Shown piece by piece: positions 34,052-46,862 of a DNA stretch of 64,000 nucleotides. Position 1 is the stretch's first letter. The number at the start of each line of letters is the position of its first letter. The position numbers and the translations under genes were made by a program. The DNA lies in the NCBI GenBank assembly GCA_037893225.1, contig JAZGUH010000026.1, forward strand, positions 1,178,001 through 1,242,000, read 5' to 3'. The notes under the pieces were generated by a model. The model was not told the DNA's origin and ran no database searches. It saw only the letters and a program-made list of their open reading frames with translations. The DNA is from Hippasteria phrygiana (Eukaryota > Echinodermata > Asteroidea > Valvatida > Goniasteridae).

Positions 34052-36453
34052 TTTATTAATTTAAAAAATACAATGTAATGAAAAAACAAGAAAACATTTC
34101 ACAGTTTTGTTTAAAATGGCTTATTAAATTAACTTTATTTAAGATTACGATAGGCATACAAAATTTATACATGTTCATCACTGGCTGCTTTTTTGGCAAT
34201 TACACACTTTCACCAAAACACCCTCACACTGTTAAAGTTGATATAAACAAACAGACATATTTACTATTTCTTGATTATGTAAGGAAAACAAAAACCAAAA
34301 ACAAAACAACAAAATAGTTGGGAACTCTTAAGTATCACATAAGCATTTTTTTCAAATCCATAATTTCGATTCTGAATCAAGTCCTTTCTTAAATAAGTTT
34401 CTATACACCTCTGTATAAACACGGCAGACTAACATGTACTTCAAAACCATCCGTTATATAAAAAAATGATTACGACCTTACGTTACGACACTTTCTCCGA
34501 AACGTTTTACAGAGTGTGGCAAATGAAACTTTTAGTCCTTCCTGTTTTCCGGATTCTAAAAACATTTGTCCATTTGTAATCAATGTGGAACTTACGTTAA
34601 CTACAAACCGCTGTTTGAAATCAAATGCCCAAAAAAATGTGTTATTTCACTCATAATACCATTTTGATCAATTTACTCTTTCTTCTGAACTCTCAAAAAA
34701 AAATCCGCTTTTTTTTGGTACATTCTTTCCATCCGTTTCTTAAAAAATATTTACTTTGTGATAACTTCAATTGTACATATACATAACTCCCTCAGGGAGC
34801 AAAACAATTAAATTATGGTACATCAATTAACAATTACATGAAAAATATAGCGACTGAATACTCCTTCACCCTTGCGCACAACACTGGTGGGAAAAATATC
34901 TCTTTTGTATGTTTGAGTTTCTCAAGAAACATGGAAATATTGTTTGATTATCCGTAATTGCTGGAATTGTGGTGATTTGAATAGCACAATTAATTCACCA
35001 GTCAAATTGGTCACTTTTCTGAAATATAGTCCATGTGATGCATAACTACTTTAAGCAAAGCAGGCACCCTTTGGCCAAAATGCTTTTCCAACTGCAAAAC
35101 TATTGTAAGTCTTCCATCTCTAATTTAAAATAAAAAATCTTTTCTCAATTTATTTTCTTGTGCACAAGGGTTAAAAAGTATTCTTCCCAGTCATAGGAGT
35201 TTGACAAAGAGTCCAAAACAACCAAAGTTGCTTTTAGTGACAGCTTTGCATTTTTGGATATTTTGTTTGAACTTTTTGGACTGGTTTGCCCCTTTAATTG
35301 GCACACGGAATTCACAAAGACGAACCAAAACATCAGGGATAATTTAAAGGGACTACTCTACTCTGTATTGAAAGTCACTTCTTGGTCGCTTTTGTTGAAC
35401 TCTTCGGAATGTCTTCTTGCAAATTCCGTACAGATTTCACTTTTTTTTTGTTTCCATTAAATATTAATAAATAACAAATATATTATTCTTTATCTACAAC
35501 CTATTATTATTTATCTACTTTGTCTAAATTCAGCTTGGCAACTATTTTCTATGCTAGCTTCATAATTTACTTGTTTACATTACGATAACAAAATCACGGG
35601 CAAGGCAGTTTTTAAATACTAGCAATAAATGTGCTTGCTCATTTGGTACTTGGTGCAGAGATTAGCCTGTAGAATCAGAGCATGAATCCAAAAATATGTA
35701 GTCTTAGGGAAAACAAGATGGCCGCCATATAATTAACAAGAGTACCAAGCTAGGCAACCATTGACATTTAAGAAGGAAACTGCATTCCACTGAAAAGCAG
35801 GTTGTCATTTCTACTTGTAGAAAGAGAAACAAACCCTGGCCTGCATACATTCTGACATTCCTTCTCAGTGAGCAAGGAGAAAATAACACCGATCCCCTTT
35901 CACTCCTCAAACTCTTTTAGATCCCTTCCAAATGTGTCAATTTCCATTACCGGTTCAGTTAGTGATTTTCGTTTTGTATTTTCAGTGCCTGCTTCTTATT
36001 GTACATGTACAGATTAATTGAATTTGTGTAAATATTTGGATAACATTTCTTAGATTTTCAGTTTCTGAATTACATCAAGGAAACAATTTGGTGACAATGC
36101 TGGCATGTTCGGTAATTTGTTTTGGACATGAAACTCGGGTACAAAATTTAAGGAATTATGGCTTCGCTGCACGTATGCTGGCGTAAATGGCTTCATCAGC
36201 AATGACTGTGGTCAGACATTTTAACTTGGTTCTTATTTTTTGGCAAATAACTGTTTAATGCCGGTGCCTTGTACTAGATTGTACAAGCAAATCTCTCACA
36301 GACAAATGCAGAATGCTCCTGTTGCTTGATTAATCTTTCATTGCTGGTTTCCAGATTTTTAAGTATTGCATAAATATTATGCTGCTACATGTACGTTCTG
36401 ATCAGAGGGTTCTTCAATCATTGATAATGATCTCGGGGGAAACATTTTCATGA
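34052..36453 (-). promoter_or_regulatory. RUNX: Putative RUNX 3' UTR
   Basis: About 2.4 kb of A+T-rich sequence downstream of the RUNX stop with almost no recognisable repeat, in contrast to the regions on either side. Candidate minus-strand AATAAA signals are at 34133-34138 and 34052-34057. The extent is inferred from repeat depletion and signal position only. Confidence 0.35.
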
Positions 36454-37277
36454 TCAGTAAGGTCTCCAGACATCTTCTTTCCGGTCTTCATCCCCGGGAA
36501 GAGGTTGCATCCCTGATGGGTCTTGGGCATGGTGTATCGACAACGGAATGGGCAGACCAGAAGCTGCATCCAGGGGACCAATATTGGTCCGTGTGGGGTC
36601 GTAGGTCATGAGTGTGGACATGTGGCCGCCTGGGTGGTGAGCTATCGTCTGGGATGGTATATCTCTTGGCTTGATGTCCTGGGGTTTGCTCTCAGATCGC
36701 GTGGTGCAGGGCGGGAGCACGTGGGGCGTGCTCTCGAAGAAGTTCTGCACCGGCTGATGGGAGGTGGGTGAAGTCATGTAGAGATGGGGGTACAACTGGT
36801 ACGGTGGGGAGCTGGGTAGGTACGGTGGTGAAGTCAGCGTGACGGGGGTGGAGGGACCACCCCCAAAGAGATCTGGAGACGGCAGGGGGAAGGTGTTGGA
36901 GAGGAAGCGGGGGGAGTCCATGCTCGGCGAGAGCACCGACATGGACATGGACGTGGATGGGGGGAACGCTGAGGGGACGCTACTTGGGTAGATGAAGCGT
37001 GGGTCAGTGGTCCCGCGGGGATTGACCAGGCGGGGATCGGACACTGCCAGCATGTGGGTCAGCGAGTTCTCTGTGGTGGTGACTGGGGTCAACTGGGTCA
37101 GCTGGGCTATGGTGTCCATGGTGTCCATCTTGAGGTCAGCCGAGGTAGTCCTTGTGGGGCTGATGACTGGAATGGCGGTGGTGGCCTGAGGCTGGGGGGT
37201 AAAGAACCCCGCTGGCTGGTAAGAGTAGGGCCATGAGGTTGAAGATGGTCGGTTCAACATCTGCTGCTGTTGGTTAT
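36454..37277 (-). CDS. RUNX: RUNX last coding exon: transactivation and repression region ending VWRPY
   Basis: Encodes about 273 residues from DNQQQQMLNRPSSTSWPYSY to the C-terminal VWRPY, the motif that recruits Groucho/TLE co-repressors. Other family landmarks: SWPYSYQ near the start (vertebrate PPWSYDQSYQY), VSDPRLVNPR and TDPRFIYP (vertebrate FSDPRQF and SDPRMHYP), SPPYLPSSPPY (PY-rich patch), and LPPCTT (vertebrate MLPPCTT). The acceptor is TTCCACAG|AT at 37277. The upstream open frame to 37389 is intron. Vertebrates split this region over two exons; here it is one. Stop TGA at 36454-36456. Confidence 0.96.
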
Positions 37278-38359
37278 CTGTGGAAAATAATGGAAACATA
37301 AACGTCAATCTAAAAAGAAAGATTGAGAAGTTGGTTCTTTGTGATGCCGGGATGCCAGTTTTCAGGCAAAGGCCCGACTTCAGGCGCATTCATGTGAAAT
37401 CCATTATAACAAGAATCATGGGATCCATTAAACCCTAACATCCTCGGCATTCATTTGGGGTAAAGTACAATATACTGAAGGAAAAAAAATCCCAAGCACC
37501 GGTGACACAGTAACGCCATGCATAAATACAGTGAAAAATTGACTGCAGTGAACCGGGGCTATGCAATTTTGGGTCATTCTTGCAACATAGCAAGTCAGCA
37601 GGTACTGTTTCTTCTGGTGCCTCTTGGGTTCCTCTGCAAACAAAGCATCGGGTCGAAAACGAAAGAGGAATACAAGTCCTTTATTTACCAAACAAGGTGA
37701 CAAAATATTAGGGTCAAACTCTGTCCATTGTGAACTTTGCCTAAGTCTATTGTTCCTGAACTCACCAAACTCCACTAAAATCCCCTCCCCACAAAAGAAA
37801 CACAGACTTTGGAGGAGTTAAGCATTGATCATGATTGGCATTTCTGTCCACATACAAATTGTTTTGGAGATTTTGTGCATAGTTGTTTGTCAAAAATGTT
37901 GGCATGCCTAGCCACTGACTTCAAAGGTTTTTTTTTATGGTGGGAGGGATTTTTGCATACAATGGTGCTTTGCTTGGTCAGGTTTGGGAATCCTTGCCAA
38001 GTTTCCCTCGGCCAAAAATACATGGAGCATTTCATGCTCCATCTTGGGCCCACACAGTCTCTGTGATTATGTCAGCAAGCGCATAATCCTTGCTTTTACG
38101 TAAAGGGCCAACTTGACAGCAGTTGGTATATACGGATTGCAAATTGACGAGTTGCATGTTGTAAAGTTCGCAGGCCAAGAGCAATAATGTTTTTGGCAGG
38201 ACATTTTAATTTTTTTTTTTTTTTTTTTTTTAGAATTGTTGAACAGTTTCCAGTGTGTGCCTTTTGTGAAAACGTAAATTGTTGGGTCTTCAGAAAATGT
38301 ACTTTCTTGTAAAAAAATAATAGGAATACACGTAAAAATGTTCAGAGTGTAGAAAGAAA

Positions 38360-38436
38360 ACTGGCAGGAGCGGGATTTGAACCAGTGACCTCCGGATTAC
38401 CACACCTGTGTTTTACCAACTGAGCCGTCTTTTCCC
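38360..38436 (-). mobile_element. tRNA-derived SINE, tRNA-like module
   Basis: Minus strand reads GACGGCTCAGTTGGTAAAAC and CACTGGTTCAAATCCCGCTC then CTGCCAG. Same family as 5855-6115. Confidence 0.75.
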
Positions 38437-40375
38437 TTGTGACACTTCCCAATTTGTCAGTTTTAAAGTTCTTCAGTTGAATAAACAAACTTTGCATTAA
38501 GCTTATTTGAACAAATATGGGGTACAAATTTGGGCAAAATATTTGTTACGATTATGACCACCCACAAAGCTAAACCCGCCAAGCTGTCATCAGCCGCAAA
38601 TTATATTTACTGTGGCCAGTGGCCGCCTCTGACCTTGATGATGTAGTTTGAAATTTGTGAATGAATTAACAGCATGGCCTGGCATATTGAACCACCACGA
38701 AAAATCCTGCGTGAGTCAGCAATGCATGATCAGCAACAAACGATTTCAACATATCCTCCCAAATCCAACAATGGCTTATTGTTCACATTTTTTCCCCCCT
38801 GTCCTTTCCAGAAAATTCAGCATGTTTAATCATCCTCAAAAATAAAAAATGATCATTCTGTTGGGGTTATGAAATTATATGCATGACTGTCCATCCCCCA
38901 AAAATAAGTGAAAAATTGTTCAGCTGTTGCAACATAATTTACACAGAGACACAGCAGTGCATGGGGGAGTAGTATTGTGCAACGCCTGTACCTGCACTTA
39001 TGCAATGCCACAGAAAATCTAGACCACTTCGACTTCTGGCCGGATTCCAAGAAATATAAACGGCCATATGAATGTATATTAGGAACACATGCATAAAGTG
39101 CACTACTTTCCTTTAAAAAAAAATAAGCATTAAATTTCCTTAAAAATATATATTTCACCTGAAAAGTCAATTAAAGTTTATACCATCTAACTGCCTCTGC
39201 TGTGTATACACTACGACTTTGTTGTACAAAAACGCTCCAACTCCATATTCTGTTGCTATTTCTATATTTGATATTTGATATTTGAATTTCTAAGGGATTG
39301 TGTAAAGTTTCAATTTTATAAACTCTGGTTTTTGGAAAACTTGTACTCTGTTTTAATGTATTTTGTTAGCGATTACATTTGGTTGAATCAAATAACGTAA
39401 AGTGGGTTCTTTCAAGACTTTTCGTTTTTATGGGCCAATATGTAATAATTTCACATCTGAAAAGAATATAAAATGGATTCTTTCAAAACCAAAACCATGT
39501 CCTGTAAAGGTCAGCATGTAAATTACCTTCAAAGATGTTGATGTAAGTAAAAAAAAAAACATCTCATTTCAAATCCCCTCGCCCCATGTACGGCCGTTCC
39601 TAATTCAGAGGTCTACGGAATTCCCTTGCAGAGTTCTATTATTGTCAGCATAGCCTTGGCCTCTACAACCCCCCCCCCCCCCAAAGCCAACAGCCTGAGG
39701 TGCAGCGTCAACTCCATACCAATTTAATGTGAATCATACAATGCAACAAATTACAGTGGAAGAAAAAAAATGCCCCATTCCTATTTTTTTCCCAAGGGAT
39801 AAAGAAAGATAATCCAGCGTTGACATATTTTTGGCAACTTCTTTCCTTTCTGCACAAAATTAAAAAATTTAACCAGAACTATAACTAGTATTCCTAAAAT
39901 CTGCAGAGTTTTAGTCGTAGGGGAAGGCCAGCCTTATTTTCCAGAATTGCCACACCAAAAAAGAAAATCTGCCATGTCTATTTTTTGGTTCATCCTGCCA
40001 CAAATTGCTATAATTTCCTCTGTTTGTTTGGCACGCATTAGTACCATTCATCTGTCCAGCCCTGCCTGTTATTACTGGCTGTTTTTTTTTTATAGCGGTG
40101 ATGACAACTTGTGACAACTGACCATTCCAAGGGGCTGGACACTGAGAAAACAAAAAGGTCATTTCCAGGGTCAGAAGTTCAGAAGATTCTCACTGGCCAA
40201 GAAAACTGGGTCCGTGAATTTGACCCGACCTTGAATTGTCCAGAAAAAACGGCCCTGGCCTGTCAGGTTGATTATAAACAGTGCATTGAGGGTGGACAAT
40301 GATGGCATGTGCTCCAAGGCAGTTTTGGTTGTAACAACATTGTAGAGAGAAAAAAGTTTAGAGAGAGCTAAAAAT

Positions 40376-40819
40376 GTGACCCGCTCTGCAAAAAGGGCAC
40401 TTATGTTGCAAAATTTGAAAATAGTGTTTTATATATAGCTGGAAAGGCCATTTTATAAGCTTTCATATGGTATATGTCTGAGGTCTCTAGCATTTTGCAA
40501 TCACAAGATATTTGGAAATTTGCATGTTTGTTTTCAGGAATTTCTTGAAATGACTTAAGGAAAAACAAACCATTTAAGAAAACAAAAAGCAAAGCAATAG
40601 ATGGAAGCACTCGACAAAAACACATTCTTTTTCCAACTTTATTCACTGAAATCAAAGATTTTGGTTATGAAATAGATTAATATAGGTATCAAAGATGCAA
40701 AAAATTCCCTCCCTTCAAAATCACTTGTTTGAAGAATTGTTCACCCTCTTCACATTGAACGGCCCATAACTCGTAAAAGCATACAGCGACTTATGTGCCC
40801 TTTTTGCAGAGCGGGTCAC
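40376..40819. mobile_element. MITE, GTGACCCGCTCTGC family, copy 2
   Basis: Same perfect ends as 26406-26846 and nearly the same interior, in the same orientation. Confidence 0.95.
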
Positions 40820-40886
40820 AAATGTCTCTTAGAAAAAAAAAAGAATTGAATTTATCAAAAATAAACGACAATGAAAAAAAAATTAA

Positions 40887-41196
40887 GGGGCGAAAATGTT
40901 GGTGTAGTGGTTCTTTCCTCGCCTTCCACCTCTGGTGACCGTGGTTCGATTCCCACCAGGTGCACTATGTGGATTGGGTTTTCAGTCCCTACCAGGGCTG
41001 CGTTCCACTCACGCGAACAATTTTCCATTGGATGTGCACAAAATTTGGCAAACGTTTGCATTGTTCGCGGGAGTGGAACGCAGCCCTGATTGCGTGGGTT
41101 TTCCCAAAGAATAATTGTTCTAGGGTTTTCCGCCCAGTACTAAAACTGAAATTTCCTTCTTGCTAATGCACTGATCAGGCTACCCAGGATAAATAA

Positions 41197-41221
<25 letters not shown>
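40887..41221 (+). mobile_element. tRNA-derived SINE with (AAAT)n tail, interrupted
   Basis: A box TGTTGGTGTAGTGGTTC, B box GGTTCGATTCCCACC, body with GCGTGGGTTTTCCC and GGTTTTCCGCCCAGT, end CTGATCAGGCTACCCAGGAT and an (AAAT)n tail (41190-41221). A 94-bp palindrome (40994-41087) is inserted in the body. A tail fragment of the same SINE is at 18796-18830. Confidence 0.85.
40994..41087. mobile_element. 94-bp palindromic mini-element nested in a SINE
   Basis: AGGGCTGCGTTCCACTC and GAGTGGAACGCAGCCCT are inverted, the arms extending to GCGAACAAT / ATTGTTCGC: 27 of 28 positions pair. Confidence 0.9.
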
Positions 41222-41228
<7 letters not shown>

Positions 41229-42036
41229 CTGTTTTACTTGACCTAAGTTCTGCTTTTAACAGTAATCATTCCTAGCTATGCTTGAACCGCAGAGTTACTC
41301 AGACCCAGAAGTGCAGCCAGTCGCTCCCGGAAATAATGAGATTTATGCTGATTTCTTTTTCTCAGACGGGCCTGAATTCCCTTAGAGACATTCAGCTTCT
41401 TCGATAGTGCATGAGAGCTGTCCCCAAGTTGAACTCTTCAGAGCACATCTGCCCTGCACAATTTTTTTATTATTCTATTTGAAAATGAGATTTGAAATCG
41501 CGACAAGATATATTGAACATTTCTGATTTGCTTTTTGCATACCACTACCAAGTCTGGCACATTATTTGAACACTACTATTTCAGTTTCGAATTCCTTTGC
41601 AAATGGTGTCACTCGAGCTAAAGGGATTGACCTATATCACATAATACCACAGATTTTCACCAACAGTTTGTTGAACTTTGCATGGTGCCCCGAGCTTAAG
41701 CAAATATGACGAAAACTCTAAATATAAGAGTGCGCGATAACCCCTTGTCATTCTTGAATCATTGATCAGTTGTCCAAATACAAATGTGAACTGTGTGTGG
41801 AACATAAAAGTGTGATTGTTCAGTTTCTGAAACTTCAGAATTTGTCTGGCAAATGAAATTCAAAGGGCTATATGTATCCATACATATTATTCGGCCATAT
41901 TTGCACTTCCTTGACTAGTTCCACCGGTCTGTCAAACTTGGTTTCTCCAGTTAAAGTAGTTTGAGGTAAAATTCTGGTTTCTCCTTGTTCTCTCACCAAT
42001 ACACTCCAGATGTACAGTATAATGAAAAGCTATGCT

Positions 42037-42249
42037 AATAAGCCAGTTCGGTATTTAAACTGCGCATGTGCACAATGACATTTTATCCCGCGTGACCTAA
42101 CGCACGCGTCTGAACGCAAAAGGTAGTCGCACAATACGTACGTGTTAAATTCAACCAGAATGGGCGTTCGAGTGAAAACATGGCATGACATTACGTCAGC
42201 AATTTTATCCCGAATAACCTTCGACCTTTGAGATACTGAACTGGCTTAT
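42037..42249 (+). mobile_element. MITE, AATAAGCCAG family, copy 3
   Basis: AATAAGCCAGTTCGGTATTT to GATACTGAACTGGCTTAT; carries one GGTAGTCGCACAA unit where copy 1 has three. Confidence 0.9.
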
Positions 42250-43490
42250 AGTTTTTCTCCTCATTCTGTATCTGCATGGAATTCCTTGCCTGGTGTATAT
42301 TTCCCCTTTATCCTAGAATCTTTTCTTCTTCAAGCGGAGTCTCCATTCCTTCCTAATGCCAGTTAAAAGATTGTTTTTATTGTCGCCATTGAGTGCTTCT
42401 TTGCCTTTTTCGCGTGAATTTGCAATAAAATAAAATTTGTAAAAAGTCACTAGTTCCAAACCGCTACAAATGTACTGCGGGCTACCAACAAAGGCAACAC
42501 AATTAATTCAACCAATCAGCATGAGATCTGATTTGAAGGATATTACTCAGACAGACGGCTTGAACCTTCAATTTTAGACAGCCCTTGAAATTCATATCCT
42601 TTAAACATTATCGGCCAATGTCGCAGCATGCCCCTATCCGTGTTTATCGATTCCTGCCCAGTGGCCAAAGAGGAAAACCACAAACTTGTTGGGGGCCCTA
42701 TATATAGTATCGTTCCGACGACGACGTAAACAATCGGTATCAATGAGAACGTATAGTTATGTGTCGGTCTTTAAATGGCTTTATGACGGCTTTATTGCCC
42801 GAGGTGAAACGATAACAAAGTTTATTTATATGAATCTCAACAAAGATGAGATAAGATTAATTCTATTTTCTTTACAAGCCAAACCTGAATGAAAAAAATA
42901 AAAGGTAACAGATATTTATATATAGTTACTTCCGATAAAATTCTCTGTTGTTCACAAGATTAATTACTAAAGCAGTTGAAGCTGTTTGGGGGTATATCAC
43001 CCTGGAAATGTACTTTCAAATATAATTGCTTGTTAGTCAGCATGAAGAACATGTCATTTTTGAGACATTGCACACACAAATCGATTAACGATACGTAACA
43101 GATTTCAATAAAGCTTCAAATTTGGGCATCCCTATGGTATTGATGTACATGTATATCTATCTTGGAACGTAGTTAATAAAACAATATACTTTACAAATAC
43201 AAAATAGGTTGCACAGTGCAGTAAGTGCTTTTTCATCCAAAAATATGGTTCTCTTTGGTAATTCATGACTAGGGAGAAATCCATTCAATTCAAATTTTTA
43301 GTCAGGAAGGATACAGCAGCTTTAACCGCGCTCGCATTGGACTGACTATTGTCAAAAGTTACCGTGCGTGATTGTTAACATTCCGCTGTGGTTATTCTGC
43401 CGTGCGTCCGCATTTGGATTACACAGCTCGCGGAGAGTCCTTGGCCACGTAAACTTGGCAGTGATCAAAATGCACATTTTACATTACAGT

Positions 43491-43582
43491 GGCTGTCCGC
43501 ACTGGACTTTCAGCGACGTAAAACTGGCCACGTAACTCTTCTGCTACACGGTTGGCCCTGTAAAAGTTCCCGCTGCGGACAA
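43491..43582. mobile_element. GTCCGCACTGGAC-family fragment
   Basis: GCTGTCCGCACTGGACTTTC and GTTCCCGCTGCGGACAAAC are inverted; relates to 3000-3671. Confidence 0.6.
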
Positions 43583-44822
43583 ACAGTTTATCTCTCATAT
43601 TTCAAAACTCTACGCCACCATTGAGTAGTTTATGCATTGACAACAATTATGACGTCTTAATTGGGAATTTTTTTTTTTAATCATAAAGAAAAACATTTCT
43701 AGGAAGTGTTTATTTTATTCTTTGTTTGGGGGAGGTGCTGATCAGTCAGGAAGATATTCATGACAACAGGAAGTAGGATATCCTCCGACCTTGTTTGTCC
43801 TGGGCAATCAAGGCTCCATGGAGGTGTTATAGAGCATGGGGGGGGGGGGGGGGGGGCTCAGGTTGCTTTGTTATATTTTCTCATCTGTGGATGTTTTGCC
43901 GGATATATTATTATTTGTTTTTCTATAGTTTTATTCACTTGCTATTTTATGTTCTTTTGCATTTTGAATCGTTTGCAAAAGTTGTGATATAGCCACCACT
44001 GAAGAAATTGAGAAAATCTCTTGAGAACATTATGTGTGCAATACAATGTATTTTGTATTGCAAAAGACAGTGATCTATTTGAGTTGTCAAGAAATATGTA
44101 AAGTCCCATTTCCTTAATCTCTTTTTTTCTTTTCTGGTGAAGTTTATGCTCCTGTTATTGTTTATACCGTAATACCATTGCTATTTCTCTGAATCGTTAT
44201 GGAAATACTTTTGAAATGGCTCAGTAAATACTGCTGACGTATTTCCTGTTAAACCAATTTTTTGGGTAAAATTATTTTTTATATCGTAGACAGACTGCAA
44301 TTGTGGTTAACGACGTTAGCAGCTTGTATTAGTATCTGTACCTGTGTGTACATGTGTGTCAGTTGGCGCCAGTTGATACTTGAGGCTTGTGTAGTGCAGG
44401 AAGGAGAGACCTTGAACAAAAATATATGAAATGTTGGGGATTGCTGAATCCAATGTGTCACGTGCCACTTTATGCGTGAACAAGATCCTGAATCTGTAGT
44501 AGCAGGAAAGCATGACCTCATGCAGGCCTGCCTCATGTGACCTACATTCAACAATGACCTCCGGTTTTGACTCGTACACCATGTACCAGCCGGTTCCCTT
44601 ACTGAGAAATTCAGCCTGCCATTTCCCACACGCAGTTTCCCTCATTTTTGAATGTGTTGCATAATTCCCCTGGCGTGACCGGTCACTCATGTGCATGTAG
44701 CCACGCCCCTCTGTGTGCTTCATTTGGTTGCAGGCCTTAGATTGTGTGCCTTCTGTGTTCATTCATAGTTGATGTGATTAGGCATCGTTTCAAATGCTGC
44801 ATTCATGCAACTTTCCTTTGAT

Positions 44823-45161
44823 AAGGCCAAATAAAAAAAAATCCATGTTTAGCGTCCCCGCCCGCTTCCTTTTTTGAAGCCGCCTGCTTTTTTTTTTTTT
44901 TTTTTAAATGAAAAAACACGAAAAAAAATGAAGAATATTTGATCTTTTTCGAAAAAAAAAAAATTCCCAAAACAAAAAGTCGTATTTTTAGACTCTAGCA
45001 TCACCTTGTGTATGCTGGCGGCCATCTTGAAAAATAGCCCAGCCGGACGTCTTGGAAAATGTGTCGAGCGGCCATTTTGAAAAAAAAGAAAAAAAAAGGG
45101 CCTCCTCCTTCCTATTTTTCAAAAAGGCAGGACGCTAAACATGTTTTTTTTTATTTGGCCT
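44823..45161. mobile_element. MITE with AGGCCAAATAAAA ends
   Basis: AGGCCAAATAAAAAAAAATC, CATGTTTAGCGTCC and the complement GGACGCTAAACATG, TTTATTTGGCCT form inverted ends. A left-arm relic is at 30449-30510. Confidence 0.85.
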
Positions 45162-46364
45162 AATGTGCTGTTGTATATTTGTTAAAACCTCCAAAGGTGC
45201 TTAATTCAATACAGTTTGGGTAATTTATCGCATACAACCGGGAGGGCACTGTGCAGAGGAAAATTCAGAACCTGTGTGAGTAACGTTAACTCACATAAGT
45301 TATGAGGTTTTTTTACTGTACAGAATTAGTTGAGACTGAGTGTTCAACCAACTAAGTATGAAGAGTGTAAAATAATTTTGAAACACAAATACTTATTTTC
45401 TTCAATTTCATTGGCCACGAACGACATAATGATTGCACCAATCATTTTAAATAACTTCATTTTACATAAATAAATCAGCTTTTTGAAAAATCAAATCAAA
45501 AGCAAGTCGAATTTCAAAATAAACATTTTAGCAAGTCCTGTTTGTTATTTATTGTGAAATCCACCCATTTTAATTCCTGCCTCTTTGAACCGATGAACTT
45601 TTGGGAGGTTTAGTTCGAGGTTAAAAGGCTTATTTTCACCAAAACTACCAAATTTATGACCCCTGTAAATACAAATACACCCACTGGGGCTTATGTTATG
45701 AAACCGAACTCCCGGATTGCAGTGAATTCATACTCGTGCAGAGGTGTCCATGAATATAAATGAGCTGGCCAGTGTACCCATGCACCGAGTTCCATCAAAA
45801 TGCATTCAGTCCAGATCTCCAGTTTCATAATTTACCAGAGATTACCAGACACGTGGGCAAAGTGTAAAAAGTGGGTGTCAAATTCTTGATAAAGGGGTGT
45901 CTTTCCAAAAACTTCCCCCAAAACTCCACAATTCAAATCATTGAGAAAAATTAAGAGAGTCTCGAATTTTTTCAAATGAAAAAGAACTGCAGCGTTTGTG
46001 CAATGTGCATACTTGCTGCCCTCGGCCAATTTTATGCACCAAAAAAATACCAACGGATTAACAATGGATTACCAACAGATTACCAATGGATGACCAACAA
46101 AATGTTCATGTGAAGTACATTGCTTTCGACTGGTATTCAGATGTTTGCTTAGCATGAAAATCGCAGGGTTTTAGCTGGTCACCTGTTTTTTACTCATGAC
46201 TTTATGGTATTTTGTTGTGCTTAGTAGCTTCTTGAAATTGGTCCCAGTTTTAGGAGTATAGCAGTCACTTTGTTATAATCCTTTAATTCTTAAACAGTCC
46301 TGAATCCTACAATTTCAATACGAAGTAGGGAGTTAGGGTGAAATGAATGCATCGGGTGACAAAC

Positions 46365-46556
46365 CTTGCGTAACTGCCAGATAGTTGTTGGTGGTGTTTA
46401 GGACTTCGGGCCGGATGGATCGGATCTGGCCCTGCGGCATGGGCTGGATCTTGGATGGGGAGAAACTCTGGAGCTCTCCGATGCGATTAGGAAACGGCAG
46501 GCTAGGGTTGTGGATCGGCTGGGGCATGCGAGGATCCTCCAGCTTTGGCCGGTGTC
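46365..46556 (-). CDS. RUNX: RUNX exon: linker after the Runt domain (192 bp)
   Basis: Begins HRPKLEDPRMPQPIHNPSLP after completing the Arg of PREPRR, and ends LNTTNNYLAVTQ. Vertebrate RUNX has RRHRQKLDDQ at the same place. The length, 192 bp (64 codons), and symmetrical phase equal RUNX1 exon 6, an exon that mammals can skip in frame. Acceptor TTTCCCCAG|GA, donor CGCAAG|GTTTGT. Pro/Ser-rich and probably disordered. A TTAA-flanked MITE lies only 31 bp upstream of the acceptor. Confidence 0.95.
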
Positions 46557-46587
46557 CTGGGGAAAGACAAACAAAAGGACATCAAGT

Positions 46588-46739
46588 TTAATCCTCCCTC
46601 TCTCAGGACCAAAATAGAGCCAACTACCCTATATATCAAAACCTATCAAGTGACAGGTTGAAACACACAGAAGCTGTGAGAGTTGTTGGGTAGATTTTTT
46701 TGATAGGCTGTGATAGTTATAACTTATAGGAGGGTCAAT
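46588..46739. mobile_element. piggyBac-like MITE next to the RUNX 192-bp exon
   Basis: TTAATCCTCCCTCTC to GGAGGGTCAA; the better copy at 52196-52349 has TTAACCCTCC...GAGGGTTAA. Shared block CTACCCTATATATCAAAACC and ACAGGTTGAAACACACA. Ends 31 bp from the exon acceptor. Confidence 0.75.
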
Positions 46740-46814
46740 GGACTGGTTTCTTGTTCGTGTCACATATTTTGTTATCGTCAAACAAACCACTTGGTCATTT
46801 TGAATGAATTTTCA

Positions 46815-46862
46815 AAGTGAACAAAGAAAACTGGCAGGAGCGGCAATTGAACCAGCGACCAA
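46815..46862 (-). mobile_element. tRNA-SINE 3' fragment
   Basis: GTGAACAAAGAAAACTGGCA and GGAGCGGCAATTGAACCAGC are the complement of the B-box half and tail of the main SINE family. Confidence 0.7.

Larger units (their letters stand above)
37278..46364. other. RUNX intron, 9.1 kb
   Basis: No additional coding exon seen. Contains SINEs, the second GTGACCC MITE, an AATAAGCCAG MITE, a GTTTAGCGTCC MITE, a T run (38211-38232) and a G run (about 43838-43856). Confidence 0.7.

Noticed and set aside
37278..37389. Upstream extension of the last RUNX frame
   Set aside because: A good acceptor (TTCCACAG) at 37278 joins in phase with the 192-bp exon, and the extension has no RUNX similarity.
44279..44762. 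Two overlapping 116- and 148-codon minus-strand frames in the RUNX intron
   Set aside because: No domain, no codon-use or splice support, overlapping in different frames.
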